Source of the DNA: Verrucomicrobiaceae bacterium
GTDB lineage: Bacteria; Verrucomicrobiota; Verrucomicrobiia; Verrucomicrobiales; Verrucomicrobiaceae
Reading direction: 5' to 3'
DNA length: 64,000 nucleotides
Assembly: GCA_016713035.1 (NCBI GenBank)
Contig: JADJPW010000006.1
Span: forward strand, 124,001 to 188,000
Below, in pieces: positions 36,054 to 43,591 of the stretch. How positions within the stretch are numbered: the first letter of the stretch is position 1; each line of letters opens with the position of its first letter. The notes under the pieces are model-generated. The model was given only the letters and a program-made list of their open reading frames with translations, did no database searches and was not told where the DNA came from. The position numbers and the translations under genes were made by a program.

Positions 36054-37427
36054 TTAAAAATCGATCTGAACCTGAGCGTAACCGAAGTGTGCGTCGTCGG
36101 AGGCACCGGTCGCAGCGAGGTAGTCGCCCGCTTTGAAGTAGGAGTAACCAAACTGGAGTCCGACGTGCGGATTGAGTTTGTAGATGGCGGTGAAGTCGAG
36201 TTCCTGACCGCGGAAGGTGCTACCAGCAGCAGGTGCGATGGGGCGCACGGCGAGCACGCCATTCACACGCCGCCAGGCGTCATTGTTGGTGGCATTCCAA
36301 TACAAATGGTAGTCGAGCATGATCTTGAGCTTGGCCGTGGGCGAGAAGCTCAGGTTGAGCTGCGGATTGTGCATGTTGATCCAGCCCGTGGTGTCCATGT
36401 AGCCGTAAAACAGGTGGTTCGTGGGATAGAGGTTTTGAAAGGTGCCAATGTCGCCGTCCGCCGCATTGCTGTCGCCACTGCCGTAGTTGTATTGGACGCC
36501 GAGGCGGGGCTTCCATGGATGGGTGAGCCAGTTGTAGCCGACATTCCAGTTCCCCGCGAAAGCAGCGAGGTCACGGCCAGAGACCGTGCCGGTCTGAAAG
36601 GCCATTTCGGTGCTGTAATCCCAACCGGCGAGCTTTTTGGGGTCGCCTTTCCACAGGGTGCCAAAGGTGTAGAAGTCGGTGGTCGCCGAGGCGTTAAAAA
36701 AGTCGCCGTTGCCGTCGTCACGCTTGTTATAGACGTAGAAGTCAGTGGTGAGATTGAAGGGCACGAATTGCGTGGCGAGGTAGATGCCGCTGAACATCGC
36801 GTTGAGTGACTCGTCGTTGTCGAGGAAGGGCGACTGATTCCACATGTTGTTGGTGAAGGTGACGGGCGAGGACACGAAGAAGTCGAGCGAGTACTTTTCC
36901 GCTGCGTAACGGAACTTCACGGCGTCAAAGGTGCGTGCCTGATTCAGCCATTCGAGCGGCCCGACGAGGCGCTGGTCGCCGTAACTGAGGAACTGGCGAC
37001 CGATCGTCGCGCTGATGCCTTTTTTGAGATTCCCCATCTGCACATAGGCTTTGAGGATGTCGAAGACGTCGTCGCCTTCCGCGCCGAAGGTGCCGATATC
37101 GTTCGGGCGGCTGCCGCCGATCTCGCGCACGTCTTGGCCTTGCACATAAAACTTGAGCCACGGATTCACATCATAGCCGAGGCCGAGTCGGAAGCGCTGG
37201 AGCAGCCAGGAGGCGTCCTGCGGGCCATTCAGAGCGCTGTTGAAGTCGAAGTTGTTGTCGCGGATCTCGAAGCGCATCTTTTCCTGCACGTCGATGGTGA
37301 GGTTGCCATACTTGATCGGTGCATAAGGCGGTGCCGGTGGTGCGGCAGCAGCTGGCGGTGTGGTGACGGGTGTGCCAGCGAGGGCGAGGGACGAAGTCGC
37401 AAACAGAATGGGTAGCAGCCTTTTCAT
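36054..37427 (-). CDS. Alginate-export-family porin of the nitrate cluster
   Basis: 457 residues with a signal peptide (KRLLPILFATSSLALA) and a Pro/Ala-rich linker, then a predicted beta-barrel rich in aromatic-Gly alternation ('WLLQRFRLGLGYDVNPWLKFYVQGQDVREIGG', 'IGRQFLSYGDQRLVGPLEWLNQARTFDAVKFRY') and a terminal 'HFGYAQVQIDF'. Same family as the porin at 24792. Its place directly upstream of the reductase genes suggests an outer-membrane route for nitrate or nitrite; this is inferred only from context. Confidence 0.8.
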   Translation of the reverse strand: MKRLLPILFATSSLALAGTPVTTPPAAAAPPAPPYAPIKYGNLTIDVQEKMRFEIRDNNFDFNSALNGPQDASWLLQRFRLGLGYDVNPWLKFYVQGQDVREIGGSRPNDIGTFGAEGDDVFDILKAYVQMGNLKKGISATIGRQFLSYGDQRLVGPLEWLNQARTFDAVKFRYAAEKYSLDFFVSSPVTFTNNMWNQSPFLDNDESLNAMFSGIYLATQFVPFNLTTDFYVYNKRDDGNGDFFNASATTDFYTFGTLWKGDPKKLAGWDYSTEMAFQTGTVSGRDLAAFAGNWNVGYNWLTHPWKPRLGVQYNYGSGDSNAADGDIGTFQNLYPTNHLFYGYMDTTGWINMHNPQLNLSFSPTAKLKIMLDYHLYWNATNNDAWRRVNGVLAVRPIAPAAGSTFRGQELDFTAIYKLNPHVGLQFGYSYFKAGDYLAATGASDDAHFGYAQVQIDF

Positions 37428-37668
37428 GGTAGTGCGGTGTTTGGGTGTGGTGTTTGGGTTTTTGGTTTTCGGCTACGCGGCGGCTGTAGGTTCCAGGGAA
37501 AGGGTGATGAAGATGACCACTGACTGAGCCAGCCCCGTGCCAAAACCCGCCTGCGGGGAAAACAACCGATTGAATCCTTTGCGTGGTTTGGATGAATTCC
37601 GTTCATGGATGAAAAACCCGATGATTGAGTGTGCGAGATTTGCTTTTGCGGCTCTCGTTAGCTGATTC

Positions 37669-38763
37669 ATGAAGTCACTCACCCTGACCATCGACACCGC
37701 ACGCCGTTTTATGCGACAGGCTACCGGACTCGACACCGCATTCGCTGATCTCGCCACTGCGCTCGATCATCTCGGCTTTGTGCAGATCGATCCCATCAAC
37801 GTTTGCGGTCGCATGCACGATCACATCTTGCGCCATCGCGTGCAGGGTTATGGCGAAGGCGATCTCATGCGTCACCTGCATCGCGCAGGGCCTCGCAGCG
37901 CCTTCGAACATCATTTGCCTGACTCCAGCAACCTCGCCGCCCTGCCGCTGGATGCCTGGCCGCACCTGCAACGTGCCATGCAGGCCCGCGCCGTCAGCGA
38001 GAGCACTTGGTCAGGTAAATTGACTCCTGCGGAGAAAAAACTCGCTGCCCGCATCCTCGCCCGCATGGCGGATGAAGGACCGCTCAGCTCGCAGGACATC
38101 GAAAGCGCCCGAAAAGCCAAAACACATGCCTGGGACAGCACCACGCTCGCGAAAAGCACGCTGCATAAACTCTTCTTCCATGGTCGCGTCCTCATTGCCC
38201 GTCGCGATGGCATCCGCCGCTACTACGATCTGCCGGGTAAAGTGCTCCCCACAGCCACTTTGAATGCCTCAACGCCCTCTGCTGCCGAAACCGCCCGCTG
38301 GCTCGCTGAACTCAAACTGCGCCAACGCCGCCTCGCCATCCTCAAAAGCAGTGAAGCGCGTGCTTTGAGCGATGAAGTCGTCGCCGTGGCGATCGAGAGC
38401 CTGCCGAAGCTCAAACTGCATCTTTTGCGCCGCGATCTCTCACAGCTCGAAAAGGCTCAAAACAGCCTGCTGGGCACTTCAGAGCCGCTTTTGCTCGCCC
38501 CGCTCGATCCCATCATCTACGACCGCCGTGTCACCGAGCATCTCTGGGCCTTTGATTATCGCTGGGAAGTCTATGTGCCGCCGCAGAAGCGCCAACGCGG
38601 CTACTACGCCCTGCCGTTGCTCCACGGCACCCGCTTCACCGGCCACGCTGATCTCAAAGCCGACCGGGAGGTGGGGGAGCTACAAATCCTGTCTAGCGAA
38701 GGCCGCAGTGCTAAAACAGCCGCGAGGAGCCTGGCCTCGTTTTTGGGGCTGAAGTCAGTTTGA
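37669..38763 (+). CDS. YcaQ/AlkX-like winged-helix DNA glycosylase family protein
   Basis: 364 residues of the HTH_42 (DUF1006) family. 'LGFVQIDPINVCGRMHDHILRHR' contains the catalytic Q-x-D motif (QID) of YcaQ-type glycosylases that open DNA interstrand crosslinks. The tail 'PLDPIIYDRRVTEHLWAFDYRWEVYVPPQKRQRGYYALPLLHG' is the family's usual C-terminal core. Transcribed against the nitrate genes around it, so not part of that operon. A hairpin repeat follows 23 bases after the stop. Confidence 0.85.
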   Translation: MKSLTLTIDTARRFMRQATGLDTAFADLATALDHLGFVQIDPINVCGRMHDHILRHRVQGYGEGDLMRHLHRAGPRSAFEHHLPDSSNLAALPLDAWPHLQRAMQARAVSESTWSGKLTPAEKKLAARILARMADEGPLSSQDIESARKAKTHAWDSTTLAKSTLHKLFFHGRVLIARRDGIRRYYDLPGKVLPTATLNASTPSAAETARWLAELKLRQRRLAILKSSEARALSDEVVAVAIESLPKLKLHLLRRDLSQLEKAQNSLLGTSEPLLLAPLDPIIYDRRVTEHLWAFDYRWEVYVPPQKRQRGYYALPLLHGTRFTGHADLKADREVGELQILSSEGRSAKTAARSLASFLGLKSV

Positions 38764-38785
38764 GTCGGCCCAGGGCAAATACTTT

Positions 38786-38863
38786 GTCTCACGCAAAGGC
38801 GCAAAGCCGCAAAGTTTCCCAGAGTCTCTGAAATCTTTGCGGCTTTGCGCCTTTGCGTGAGAC
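38786..38863. repeat. Hairpin repeat, copy 3
   Basis: GTCTCACGCAAAGGCGCAAA at the left and the complementary arm ending GCGTGAGAC; 78 bp with an extended inner stem. Lies between the convergent glycosylase-like and ATPase genes. Confidence 0.9.
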
Positions 38864-38918
38864 TTGGATCGGGGGATCGAACCCGTCTGTGACGAGCGCG
38901 AACGATTCGACATCCGGT

Positions 38919-39791
38919 TCACGCTGCAGCAGGCATGCTGTGCGCGGCCATTTCCGCCGCCATGTCAGCGGAGGGCACGAAGGAGGCTTCGCGGCTGGGG
39001 CGGATGTGGGATTTGTCGTTGAGGAAGGTGATGAGGTGCTCGCGGAGTTCGTAGTAGCGCGGGTCTTCCATGATCTCTTTGCGGTTGCGAGGGCGCTCGA
39101 AGGGGATCTTCAAAATGTCGCCGACCTCGGCTTCGGGGCCGTCGGTCATCATGACGACGCGGTCGGAGAGGAAGATGGCCTCATCGACATCGTGCGTGAC
39201 CATGAGGGTGGTGATACGATTGCGGCGCCAGAGGTCGAGGAGCACTTCTTGAAGCTCGTAGCGTGTGAGGGAGTCGAGCATGCCGAAAGGCTCGTCGAGT
39301 AGGAGCATCTTTGGCTGCAATGCGAAGGCGCGGGCGATGCCGACGCGCTGGCGCATGCCTTGGGAGAGTTCGCCGGGGTGTTTGTGCATGGCATCACCCA
39401 ATCCGACGATGCTGAGGTAATACTCGGCCATCTGGCGGCGCTCGGCTTTGCTGGCGGTGAAATAGACCTGGTTCACTCCGAGCATGACGTTTTCAAAGGC
39501 GGTCATCCACGGCAGCAGGCAAGGTGATTGGAAGACGATGCCGCGATCCGGCCCCGGACCGACGGCTTCTTTGCCGGCGAGGATCATGTTTCCCTTCGAG
39601 AGATCGCTCAAACCGGCGACCATCATGAGGACGGTACTTTTACCGCATCCGCTGTGGCCGATGAGCGTGGCGAACTCGCCCTCCTTGAGCTTGAGGTTGA
39701 AGTTTTTGACGATGGTGGCTGGACCTTTGGGCGTCTCGTAGGTCTTCCAAAGACGGTCCAGTTCGAGCATGGGGAGCTTGTGCGTGCTCAT
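38919..39791 (-). CDS. Nitrate ABC transporter ATP-binding protein (first of two)
   Basis: 290 residues. Walker A GHSGCGKST, signature LSQGMRQRVGIARAFAL, Walker B 'MLLLDEPFGMLD' and H-loop 'LMVTHDVDEAI', as in the NrtC/NrtD/SsuB group. The C-terminal about 50 residues extend past the usual domain without an NrtA-like sensor. Overlaps the neighbouring ATPase gene by four bases, so the two are translated together and may form a heterodimeric motor for NrtB. Confidence 0.87.
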   Translation of the reverse strand: MSTHKLPMLELDRLWKTYETPKGPATIVKNFNLKLKEGEFATLIGHSGCGKSTVLMMVAGLSDLSKGNMILAGKEAVGPGPDRGIVFQSPCLLPWMTAFENVMLGVNQVYFTASKAERRQMAEYYLSIVGLGDAMHKHPGELSQGMRQRVGIARAFALQPKMLLLDEPFGMLDSLTRYELQEVLLDLWRRNRITTLMVTHDVDEAIFLSDRVVMMTDGPEAEVGDILKIPFERPRNRKEIMEDPRYYELREHLITFLNDKSHIRPSREASFVPSADMAAEMAAHSMPAAA

Positions 39792-40708
39792 GCGGCCACC
39801 TCCACTTCTTCGCGTTTTTCGGCGGTGCGGCGTTTCGGGCCGCTGCGGTTGAGGAATTGCAGGCTGTTCACGGTGGTGAGGTCTTCAGGCAGAATGTCCG
39901 GCAGCGTGAGCTTGAGGCTGGTCTTCGATTTGGTGCGGCCTTTGGCATCGAGCAGCGTGGTGATGAGCTCTGTGCGCAGTTTCTTGAATTTGGGGTCGTG
40001 ATTGATCGTGCGGCGGTCGCGTGGCCGCTCGAGGTCGATGATCATCGGCTCGCCCAAGGTGGCGGGCGCGGTGGGAAGCAGCGGAATGACTTTATCCGCG
40101 ACCAAAATGGCTTCATCGGGGTCGTTCGTGATCCAGATGACGGTCGTTTTGTTGTTCATCCAGATGTCGCTGATCTCGTCCTGAAGCTGCGCACGTGTGA
40201 GGGCATCGAGAGCGCTCAAAGGCTCGTCCATGAGCAGCACCTTCGGATTCATCGCCAGCGTGCGAGCGACGGAAACACGCTGCCGCATGCCGCCGGAGAG
40301 TTCTTTGGGCAGTTTGTGCGCCGCTGGCGTGAGCTTCACCATCGAGATGTATTTGGCGACGTGTGCTTTGCGCTGTTCCGACGTCCATTCTTTGAAAACC
40401 TCATCCACCGCGAGCGCGATGTTTTCTTCGACGGTGAGCCACGGAAGCAGTGAGTAGTTCTGGAAGACCAAACCACGGTCCGGGCCGGGTTCCGTGATCT
40501 TTTTGTCCTCAATGAGTGCTTCGCCCGTGTCGGGCTTCACCAAGCCGGAGATCAAATTGATGAGCGTGCTCTTTCCGGAGCCAGAATAGCCGACGATGAC
40601 GACGAACTCGCCTTCTTCGACCGATAGATTGATGTCTTTGAGCACTTCGGTTCGTGAACCGTTGTAACCGAAGCCTTTGGAGGCGTTGTTGATTTGAATG
40701 AGAGACAT
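39788..40708 (-). CDS. Nitrate ABC transporter ATP-binding protein (second of two)
   Basis: 306 residues. Walker A GYSGSGKST, signature LSGGMRQRVSVARTLAM, Walker B 'VLLMDEPLSALD' and 'VIWITNDPDEAI', in which the usual H-loop His is Asn. The loss of the switch His suggests this half of the motor may be weakly active, with the partner ATPase carrying catalysis. A C-terminal extension of about 80 basic/proline-containing residues is unassigned. Upstream it is separated from the permease gene by an inserted GxxExxY element. Confidence 0.85.
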   Translation of the reverse strand: MSLIQINNASKGFGYNGSRTEVLKDINLSVEEGEFVVIVGYSGSGKSTLINLISGLVKPDTGEALIEDKKITEPGPDRGLVFQNYSLLPWLTVEENIALAVDEVFKEWTSEQRKAHVAKYISMVKLTPAAHKLPKELSGGMRQRVSVARTLAMNPKVLLMDEPLSALDALTRAQLQDEISDIWMNNKTTVIWITNDPDEAILVADKVIPLLPTAPATLGEPMIIDLERPRDRRTINHDPKFKKLRTELITTLLDAKGRTKSKTSLKLTLPDILPEDLTTVNSLQFLNRSGPKRRTAEKREEVEVAA

Positions 40709-40734
40709 GGCGGCGGCTTTTTTGTCTCACGCAA

Positions 40735-41236
40735 AGGCGCAAAGGCGCAAAGGTCTGAGGATTTGGGCTTGCGTGGTTTTGGGGTGATTGGATAGACTGG
40801 TGGAATGACGGAGAATGAAATCGCCGAGGCTGTGGTGGATGTGGCTTACAAGCTGCACACCGAACTGGGTCCAGGACTGTTGGAATCGGTCTATGAAGTG
40901 CTTCTGGAGCACGAACTGGTCAGGAGGGGTTTCCGAGTTCGTCGGCAAGTGCCGGTGCCGATCGAGTGGAATGGCGTGAAGTTCGCCGAAGGCTTCAAAG
41001 CGGACCTGATCGTGAATGATACAGTCATTGTGGAGCTGAAGTCGGTCGAATGGCTGATGCCGGTGCACTCGAAGCAGTTGCTGACCTACCTGAGGCTGAT
41101 GAAGCTGCGCTTGGGGCTGCTGATCAACTTTGGCGAAGAACGTATCAAAGACGGCATCAAACGCGTCGCGAACGGCCTCCCGCAGGAAGAGGTCGATTAA
41201 TTCTCTTTCTTTGCGCCTTTGCGCCTTTGCGTGAGA
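40735..41236. mobile_element. Candidate element: GxxExxY gene bracketed by hairpin-repeat arms
   Basis: Left arm 40735-40754 (TCTCACGCAAAGGCGCAAAG) and right arm 41208-41236 (complement, ending GCGTGAGA) are the two halves of the hairpin repeat found alone elsewhere in the cluster. Here 450 bp separate them and hold one complete gene. The unit splits the nitrate transporter genes and runs opposite to them. The interpretation as a mobile element is inference. Confidence 0.55.
40805..41200 (+). CDS. GxxExxY protein, PD-(D/E)XK nuclease fold
   Basis: 131 residues, full length for the family. Name motif GLLESVY at 24-30; nuclease-fold residues Asp67 (KADLIV) and Glu77-Leu-Lys79 (VIVELKS), then 'HSKQLLTYLRLMKLRLGLLINF'. 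The family belongs to the PD-(D/E)XK superfamily, and its biological role is unknown. It starts 69 bases inside the left repeat arm and ends 8 bases before the right arm, on the strand opposite to the surrounding nitrate operon. A DNA-cutting function tied to the repeats is a hypothesis. Confidence 0.85.
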   Translation: MTENEIAEAVVDVAYKLHTELGPGLLESVYEVLLEHELVRRGFRVRRQVPVPIEWNGVKFAEGFKADLIVNDTVIVELKSVEWLMPVHSKQLLTYLRLMKLRLGLLINFGEERIKDGIKRVANGLPQEEVD

Positions 41237-41263
41237 CTTTTCTGAGTTCCTCCCGATCCAAAA

Positions 41264-41352
41264 CTCACGCAAAGGCACAAAGGCGCAAAGCGGGGAGGCT
41301 TTGGGTGATTCTGAGGTTTGAAAGAGATTCATGACTTTGCGACTTTGCGTGA
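41264..41352. repeat. Hairpin repeat, copy 5 (diverged)
   Basis: CTCACGCAAAGGCACAAAGG at the left and GACTTTGCGTGAA at the right; 89 bp with a more degenerate stem than the other copies. Lies directly beside the GxxExxY unit and seven bases from the permease stop codon. Confidence 0.8.
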
Positions 41353-41358
41353 AACTCC

Positions 41359-42246
41359 TCAGGCTGTCTTGAAGCGGCCTTCGACGACGCTCATCAGGCG
41401 GTCGAGGATGTAGCCGATGACGCCGATGGTGAGGATGCAGAGAATGATGTGGGCGTAGCTGTTGGCGTTGTATTGCTGCCAGAGGAAGCCGCCGACGCCG
41501 GGACGGCCGGTGAGCATCTCCACAGCGACGATGACGAGCCAGGCGATGCCGAGGCTCAAACGGAAGCCGGTGAACATGTAGGGCAATGTGGCGGGCACGA
41601 GCACCTTCCAGAGCGTCTTCCACCTCGAGAGCTTGAGCACCTTGGCGACATTCAGGTAGTCCACCGGCACGGCGCGGACACCGACGGCGGTGTTCATCAC
41701 GGTGGGCCACATGGCGCAGATGGCGATGGTGAAGAGCGCGGCGGCATCCGAGGCACCGAAGGTGGTGCGTCCATCCGCATCTAACACTTTGACGCCGCTA
41801 AAGAGGATCATGCCCAGCGGCAGCCAGGCGAGGGGTGAAACGGGTCGCAGCACCTGGATGATGGGATCAAAGGCCTTCGTGAACTGTTTCGAAAGGCCGA
41901 GGAAGAAACCCACGGGCGTGCCAATGATGAGCGCGATGAAATATCCCTGCGCCACGAGAACCAGCGACATCCAGGTGAAACGCAGGATGCCTTGATCGAG
42001 TTCGCCGCGCTTCGCGAAAGGTTCGACGATGTAGGGTTTGCTCGCGGTCCAGGTCTCGACGGGCGTGGGCAGATCGGCGGAGAGACCTGCTCGTTTCGTG
42101 ACTTTGAATTTATCGCCGAAGTCATCGACCTTTTCTGTTACGACGGATTTTCCGGCGATGGCATACCAGAAGACGCAGGTGACGAGAATCGCCAAAAACG
42201 GTAGGAAGATGGAGTCGAGTTTGTATTTCTGGATGAGGGGATGCAT
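41359..42246 (-). CDS. nrtB: Nitrate ABC transporter permease
   Basis: 295 residues from ATG 42246; the open frame to 42423 includes repeat-derived sequence and lacks membrane character. Six transmembrane segments; the EAA-type loop is 'VDYLNVAKVLKLSRWKTLWKVLVPATLPYMFTGFRL', and 'PLAWLPLGMILFSG' is typical of the NrtB/CmpB/SsuC group. Inner-membrane channel for nitrate with the two ATPases and NrtA. Confidence 0.87.
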   Translation of the reverse strand: MHPLIQKYKLDSIFLPFLAILVTCVFWYAIAGKSVVTEKVDDFGDKFKVTKRAGLSADLPTPVETWTASKPYIVEPFAKRGELDQGILRFTWMSLVLVAQGYFIALIIGTPVGFFLGLSKQFTKAFDPIIQVLRPVSPLAWLPLGMILFSGVKVLDADGRTTFGASDAAALFTIAICAMWPTVMNTAVGVRAVPVDYLNVAKVLKLSRWKTLWKVLVPATLPYMFTGFRLSLGIAWLVIVAVEMLTGRPGVGGFLWQQYNANSYAHIILCILTIGVIGYILDRLMSVVEGRFKTA

Positions 42247-42269
42247 GGCGGCGGCTTGGTGAGGGAAAG

Positions 42270-42303
42270 CGGACCGATCCGACAAATCTGACGGATCGGT
42301 CCG
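42270..42303. repeat. GGACCGATCCG inverted repeat upstream of nrtB
   Basis: Perfect 12-bp arms (CGGACCGATCCG / complement) with a 10-base loop, in the 70-base gap between the binding-protein and permease genes. Related to the palindrome inside the flavoprotein gene (35438-35470). It may stabilise the upstream part of the mRNA. Confidence 0.85.
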
Positions 42304-42316
42304 ATGAGGAGGGTGG

Positions 42317-43591
42317 TTATCCTTTGATGGTTTTGACCGCGAAGGAGGCGGCGTAGGCTTCGAGGTCGGCGGTGGGGTCAAAGGTGACGCCGTCAAAGAG
42401 CGTTTCGGCCTTGGTGTCGGCACCGCCGTGGGCGTAGCCGATTTCCTTCATGGCTTCTTCGTAGATGTCGGAGCGCATGACCTGCTTCGCGACGCCTTCA
42501 TAGTCGGGAGCGCCTTCGACGAAGCCCCAGCGGCGGAGCTGCGTGAGCCACCACTTGGCATACTTCGCCTGTGGGAAATTGCAGTTGCGATCGCTGAAGA
42601 TCATATAGTTCGGGTCCTTGAACTTGCGGCCATCGCCCATGAGGTATTTACCCTGGAGGCGGCCGAGGATGGTTTCGGGCGGGCAGTTGATGTAGGTGGC
42701 GGCGCTGACGATATTGGCCTGCTCTTCGCGATTCTCCATTTTGTCGAGCCACACGCTGGCCTCGTGGAGGGCTTTAAGCACGGCTTTGACGGTCTTCGGA
42801 TTTTTCGCGGTGAACTCCTCGGTGAAGGCGCAGACTTTTTCAGGATGATCCTTCCAGATTGCCTGCGTGGTGATGGAGGTGAAGCCGATGTCTTCAGCGA
42901 TGGTTTTGGCGTTCCAAGGTTCTCCGACGCAGAAGCCGTCCATCTTGCCGACCTTCATGTTGGCGACCATTTGCGGAGGCGGCACGGTGATGAGGGAAAC
43001 ATCCGCGCCCGCACCAGCGGCATCGCCCGGATTGATGCCGCCCGCGGCGAGGTAATAACGAATCCACATGGCATGCGTGCCGGGCGGGAAAGTCATGGCG
43101 AAGGTCATCGGTGCTCCGGCGGCCTTTGCGGCATCGACGAAGGGTTTCAGTGCCTTCGGATCATCGGCGACCTTACCTTTGAGCGAATTCGCGAGCGTGA
43201 TGGCCTGGCCGTTGCGGTTCAGGATGAAAGGAGCGACCATCGGCTTCTTCGGCGCACCGCCGAGGCCCATGGTGGAGGCGATTGGCATACCGAGAAGCAT
43301 GTGAGTGGCCTGGATGTCTCCATTGGTGAGTGAATCACGAATCGCAGCCCAGCTCGCGCCTTTGCTCACGGTGGAGTTGATGCCGTATTTTTTGAAGAGA
43401 CCTTTCTCGTGCGCCAGAATGATGCTGGAGCAGTCGGTGAGGGCGATGATGCCGAGTTTCACATCCGGCATCTCGGGTGAGTCATCCGCATAAGCGGAGC
43501 CGACCCAGCCGGAGGGCAGGCCGGAGAGGAGGGCGCCAAGACCAGCTTGGCGGAGGATGGAGCGACGAGTGAGGGGCGGGGCGTTGTTCAT
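42317..43591 (-). CDS. nrtA: Nitrate-binding protein of ABC transporter (NrtA/CmpA family)
   Basis: 424 residues. Twin-arginine signal 'TRRSILRQAGLGALLSG' at the N-terminus. NrtA-family features include 'VKLGIIALTDCSSIILAHEKGLFKKYGI', 'GDIQATHMLLGMPIASTMGLGG', 'DGFCVGEPWNAKTIAE' and 'HPEKVCAFTEEF'. Captures nitrate in the periplasm and hands it to NrtB. Overlaps the upstream NrtA-like gene by four bases. Confidence 0.88.
   Translation of the reverse strand: MNNAPPLTRRSILRQAGLGALLSGLPSGWVGSAYADDSPEMPDVKLGIIALTDCSSIILAHEKGLFKKYGINSTVSKGASWAAIRDSLTNGDIQATHMLLGMPIASTMGLGGAPKKPMVAPFILNRNGQAITLANSLKGKVADDPKALKPFVDAAKAAGAPMTFAMTFPPGTHAMWIRYYLAAGGINPGDAAGAGADVSLITVPPPQMVANMKVGKMDGFCVGEPWNAKTIAEDIGFTSITTQAIWKDHPEKVCAFTEEFTAKNPKTVKAVLKALHEASVWLDKMENREEQANIVSAATYINCPPETILGRLQGKYLMGDGRKFKDPNYMIFSDRNCNFPQAKYAKWWLTQLRRWGFVEGAPDYEGVAKQVMRSDIYEEAMKEIGYAHGGADTKAETLFDGVTFDPTADLEAYAASFAVKTIKG

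Noticed and set aside
42247..42423. Upstream extension of nrtB
   Set aside because: Pro/Ser/Thr-rich, overlaps the end of nrtA and includes the palindromic repeat; the ATG at 42246 starts directly before membrane-protein sequence.
42428..43333. 301-codon open frame antisense to nrtA
   Set aside because: Covered by a well-supported gene on the other strand and lacks recognisable motifs.
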